From Ferruginibacter sp. (GTDB lineage: Bacteria > Bacteroidota > Bacteroidia > Chitinophagales > Chitinophagaceae), in NCBI GenBank assembly GCA_028288705.1, contig JAQBNH010000007.1, positions 372,001 through 436,000 of the forward strand: a stretch of 64,000 nt of DNA, in the 5' to 3' direction. A model generated the notes under the pieces. The model ran no database searches and was not told the DNA's origin. It saw only the letters and a program-made list of their open reading frames with translations. Position 1 is the first letter of the stretch; every line of letters starts with the position of its first letter. Made by a program: the position numbers and the translations under genes. Below, in pieces: positions 61,887-64,000 of this stretch.

Positions 61887-62363
61887 TTAATGCTCTTTGG
61901 GTTTGTTGTCATTCTTTCCCCGAATCATCACTTTATAAAATCCGGTATCGAATTTGGCTTTTTGTTCGGGCGTTCCAACATTCCTGATATCGCGCAGGTG
62001 ACTTAACATTTTTATCTCCAGGGCTTGTTGCTGGCTGGCAGAATAAGTAGCAGCACTGTTGATGGCACTGTCGCTAAAGCCATTTTTTCCCAATGCTTTA
62101 AACGCCTGTTCCTTATCGTTACGCATATTGTCGAATAGTAGCTTCACATCACGGCGATGACGGCTCTTGATAGAATCTACCGCTACAAGTTGCGCAGGTG
62201 AAAATCCAACTTCGCTTTTCAGGTAAGCAGACATTGGACTTTTTCTTTCCGGGCGTTTGTCCTGCGGCTTACCGGAAAGCATCATCCAGACCAGGACAAT
62301 GTTCGTCAGTAACAAAATACCGATGATAAATAATAAGGTTTTGTTTTTTGATTGGTTGATCAT
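61887..62363 (-). CDS. Membrane-anchored periplasmic sensor-like protein
   Basis: A 158-residue protein. The N-terminal helix LLFIIGILLLTNIVLVWMML anchors it, and the rest is periplasmic and helical (SEVGFSPAQLVAVDSIKSRHRRDVKLLF; ATYSASQQQALEIKMLSHLRDIRNVGTPEQKAKFD). This matches the metal-sensor/ZraP-Spy type of helical hairpins, which lack cysteines. Its start overlaps the preceding stop by one base (TAATG), so it is translationally coupled to the anti-sigma-like protein. It probably tunes the sigma factor system; that is inference. Confidence 0.7.
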   Translation of the reverse strand: MINQSKNKTLLFIIGILLLTNIVLVWMMLSGKPQDKRPERKSPMSAYLKSEVGFSPAQLVAVDSIKSRHRRDVKLLFDNMRNDKEQAFKALGKNGFSDSAINSAATYSASQQQALEIKMLSHLRDIRNVGTPEQKAKFDTGFYKVMIRGKNDNKPKEH

Positions 62364-62698
62364 TATGGCTCCTGATTTTCTATATCATATAAACTAGATA
62401 CCTGTATGGCGAATTCGTAGTTGGAAACAGTAGTTGTTGCCATACTGGCCGGTGTTTTAGGATTCGGATTGTTGGCCAGAACGAAAATATTTACCAGGAT
62501 AAAGACAAATAACCCCAACCCGGCTACGATCGGCCGCGAAAGGAATGCGCTGGTCTTACCCCAAAAACCTGCCGTCGCCCGCGCGTTTAAACGCGACTGG
62601 ATCCTGGTCAAGATGTAGGGTTGCGGCTTTGCTTTTTCAGCTCCGTCAAAACTATTCAACACCCGGTCAATTGAAGGATCTAATTCTTCCTGGTTCAT
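62363..62698 (-). CDS. Putative anti-sigma factor
   Basis: A 111-residue protein. The N-terminal 45 residues are polar and helical (DPSIDRVLNSFDGAEKAKPQPYILTRIQSRL), then a single transmembrane helix (PIVAGLGLFVFILVNIFVLA) leads to a short periplasmic tail. This layout is the one of small anti-sigma factors that bind their sigma in the cytoplasm and are controlled through the periplasmic side. No zinc motif is seen. It lies seven bases after the ECF sigma gene and overlaps the next. The call rests on layout and context. Confidence 0.65.
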   Translation of the reverse strand: MNQEELDPSIDRVLNSFDGAEKAKPQPYILTRIQSRLNARATAGFWGKTSAFLSRPIVAGLGLFVFILVNIFVLANNPNPKTPASMATTTVSNYEFAIQVSSLYDIENQEP

Positions 62699-62705
62699 GG
62701 CAAGC

Positions 62706-63275
62706 TTATTTAAAATGTGTTGTATAATATGTTTTCAGCAATTCTTTTAACCTGTTCTTCGCCCTTACCTGCAAGGATTCTACCGCCATCAGGCTCAGGT
62801 GCATCACATCCGCGATCTCCTGGTAGTTCAATCCTTCCAGTTTATGCAGCATGAAAGCGATGCGCTGCTTTTCAGGAAGTTTATTCATTGCCGCAAACAG
62901 GATCCTCGCATCATCCTTCTTATCGAGTAAAATTCCGGGATGATTAAAAGACACCGCTTCCTCTTCTGCCGCACCGGAAAATATTTTTTTTAAGAACCCG
63001 CCATTCTTCTGCCGCTTTTTCTTTTTTTCAAAATCCAGCGCTTTGCTGATGGCGATCCTGTAAATCCAGGTACTTAATTTCGATTCGTTCCGAAATTCAT
63101 CCAAACCTTCATACACCTGCACAAAAACATCCTGTGTAATATCTTCCGCCTCTGTTTCATTTTGAATGATCCCCAACACCGCATTATATACCATATCCTG
63201 GCAGCCGGTGACGATATCGCTAAAAACGAGCGGCTCCAGTATTACGCTGAGTGGAATGGAATCGGGATGGTTCAA
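62706..63275 (-). CDS. ECF-type RNA polymerase sigma factor
   Basis: A 189-residue extracytoplasmic-function sigma factor. Region 2 is at about residues 20-90 (MVYNAVLGIIQNETEAEDITQDVFVQVYEGLDEF, LSTWIYRIAISKALDF). A lysine-rich linker follows, then region 4 (LPEKQRIAFMLHKLEGLNYQEIADVMHLSLMAVESLQVRAKNRL). It directs RNA polymerase to envelope-stress genes. The start appears to be TTG at 63275; no ATG lies in frame before region 2 and a stop codon is just upstream. It heads the minus-strand operon with the anti-sigma and two periplasmic sensor-like genes. Confidence 0.92.
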   Translation of the reverse strand: MNHPDSIPLSVILEPLVFSDIVTGCQDMVYNAVLGIIQNETEAEDITQDVFVQVYEGLDEFRNESKLSTWIYRIAISKALDFEKKKKRQKNGGFLKKIFSGAAEEEAVSFNHPGILLDKKDDARILFAAMNKLPEKQRIAFMLHKLEGLNYQEIADVMHLSLMAVESLQVRAKNRLKELLKTYYTTHFK

Positions 63276-63329
63276 AAAAAATGAAGGTTAGATACATTTT
63301 AAAGTTATGATTTTACTTCACTCCATAAA

Positions 63330-64000
63330 TTAAAAACCCATTCCGCCCGGACCGCCCATTGGTGGCCTGTTTTCCGTGTTTTGTTTCGCTGCACCTGCTT
63401 TGGCTGTACCAAAATTTTTCAGGTTATATGTAAACGTCAGCATAAAATATTGTTGTAACACGTCATTTTGTGAATCGATGATCTCTGTTGAATTCACAGT
63501 TCTGGTGATACTCTGATTTTGTTTCAGCAGATCGAACACTGATAATTTTAACTCACCCGCATTGTTCTTCAGGAATTTTTTCCCAAGGGCTGCATTCCAT
63601 AACCAATACGATTGATTCAATCCCCCTGTTAAACCACTATATGTTTGGTTGTTCACATCGTTCTGAACAAACCAACCTTTCTTATTTAATAAATTCAGCT
63701 GCAAACCAGCTGTTTGATTCACATATTTATTCACCTGGCTCGTCTTGCCGGTTGTACGTGCATCATTAAAATTCGCATTGTAAGAAATATTGAAATCAAC
63801 AAACTCACTGATGTTACTTGCCAGTACAACACCGGTTGTGTACACGTAATTATTGGTTACGGTTGAAATATAATTTAATAAACCTGGCAGGCGGGAGTAG
63901 TTAAATCCAGCACTCAGGTTAACGGTAGTTTTAATAGATTTCACAGGCATGCTGTAAGTGAAGAAAGTATTCAAACTCCTGTATCCATCAAGGTTTACAG
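63330..64000 (-). CDS. Outer-membrane beta-barrel protein, C-terminal part (partial)
   Basis: The frame is open to the right window edge, so only the C-terminal 220 or so residues are visible; the TTG start in the ORF track is internal. The sequence is a run of amphipathic beta strands (NLSAGFNYSRLPGLLNYISTVTNNYVYTTGV; LWNAALGKKFLKNNAGELKLSVFDLL) as in the C-terminal barrel of TonB-dependent-receptor-like OMP_b-brl_3 proteins. The C-terminus carries a Gly/Met/Pro-rich tail after the barrel end (MGGPGGMGF). It lies 54 bases upstream of the sigma gene start, same strand, so it might be transcribed in front of the ECF operon. Confidence 0.75.
   Translation of the reverse strand, partial: VNLDGYRSLNTFFTYSMPVKSIKTTVNLSAGFNYSRLPGLLNYISTVTNNYVYTTGVVLASNISEFVDFNISYNANFNDARTTGKTSQVNKYVNQTAGLQLNLLNKKGWFVQNDVNNQTYSGLTGGLNQSYWLWNAALGKKFLKNNAGELKLSVFDLLKQNQSITRTVNSTEIIDSQNDVLQQYFMLTFTYNLKNFGTAKAGAAKQNTENRPPMGGPGGMGF

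Noticed and set aside
1-64000. Search for tRNA, rRNA, CRISPR, insertion sequences, integrases and phage genes
   Set aside because: By eye I found no cloverleaf with tRNA signatures, no regularly spaced repeats and no transposase or integrase motifs; a formal scan (tRNAscan, CRISPR finder) would be decisive.

Overview
The window looks like a chromosomal segment of a Bacteroidota bacterium, most likely of the Chitinophagaceae type. The evidence is two giant secreted proteins with type IX secretion (T9SS) C-terminal sorting domains, many short Bacteroidota signal peptides ending in A-Q, families largely confined to the phylum (DUF2911, CBM9/DUF5916 surface proteins, FkbM-like and WaaE-like envelope enzymes), and promoters of the Bacteroidota form TTTG-N18..23-TAnnTTTG. 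I see no tRNA or rRNA gene, CRISPR array, insertion sequence, integrase or phage gene. Base composition and gene style look even throughout, so this is mostly core genome.

Layout. 0-9 kb: a partial secreted protein, a deoxyhypusine-synthase-like enzyme with a TPR partner, a secreted alpha/beta hydrolase, a small exported protein, an ACP-phosphodiesterase-like protein, two tandem DUF2911 genes, a PLP Cys/Met enzyme followed by a TIGR02757 protein, and overlapping small ORFs. 8.5-11.2 kb: a fatty-acid hydroxylase diverging from a fumarylacetoacetase-family and flavin-reductase pair. 11.4-14.8 kb: a compact trio of a small membrane protein, a lipoprotein and a radical SAM/SPASM-like enzyme, with no assignable pathway. 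14.9-25.1 kb: DUF4197 lipoprotein, ClC-CBS channel, Crp-family regulator, lysS, an outer-membrane barrel, uvrB, a TlpA-like thioredoxin protein and a small membrane protein. 25.3-27.6 kb: typA/bipA and a small exported CxxC protein.

27.7-37.3 kb is largely an envelope block: an FkbM methyltransferase, three family-2 glycosyltransferases (two flanking a MeaB GTPase), an MsbA-like ABC exporter, a LON-domain protein, coaX, an outer-membrane protein and lptC. 37.4-40.7 kb is a tight stress/redox set: aldo/keto reductase, ArsC-like protein, TMEM175-type channel, OsmC protein, then an HSDL2-like SDR. 40.8-47.2 kb has a CBM9/DUF5916 surface protein converging on a dipeptidyl peptidase IV, then an orphan ParA and an esterase. 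47.2-56.9 kb holds two related T9SS cargo proteins of about 1.5 kaa, each with an N-terminal esterase, six PKD domains, a central beta-helix or SGNH module, and the same C-terminal domain. The window ends with polA, a DUF1579 lipoprotein, a DsbA-family protein, an ECF sigma/anti-sigma/CpxP-like operon and the C-terminus of an outer-membrane barrel.

The best candidates for undescribed biology are the lipoprotein/radical SAM trio (11.4-14.8 kb), the modular T9SS esterase pair with a shared unnamed domain, the bacterial deoxyhypusine-synthase homologue, and several small regulatory structures: a palindromic site before the Crp gene, hairpin leaders of lysS and typA, a strong intergenic stem-loop near 3.9 kb, and promoters abutting start codons.
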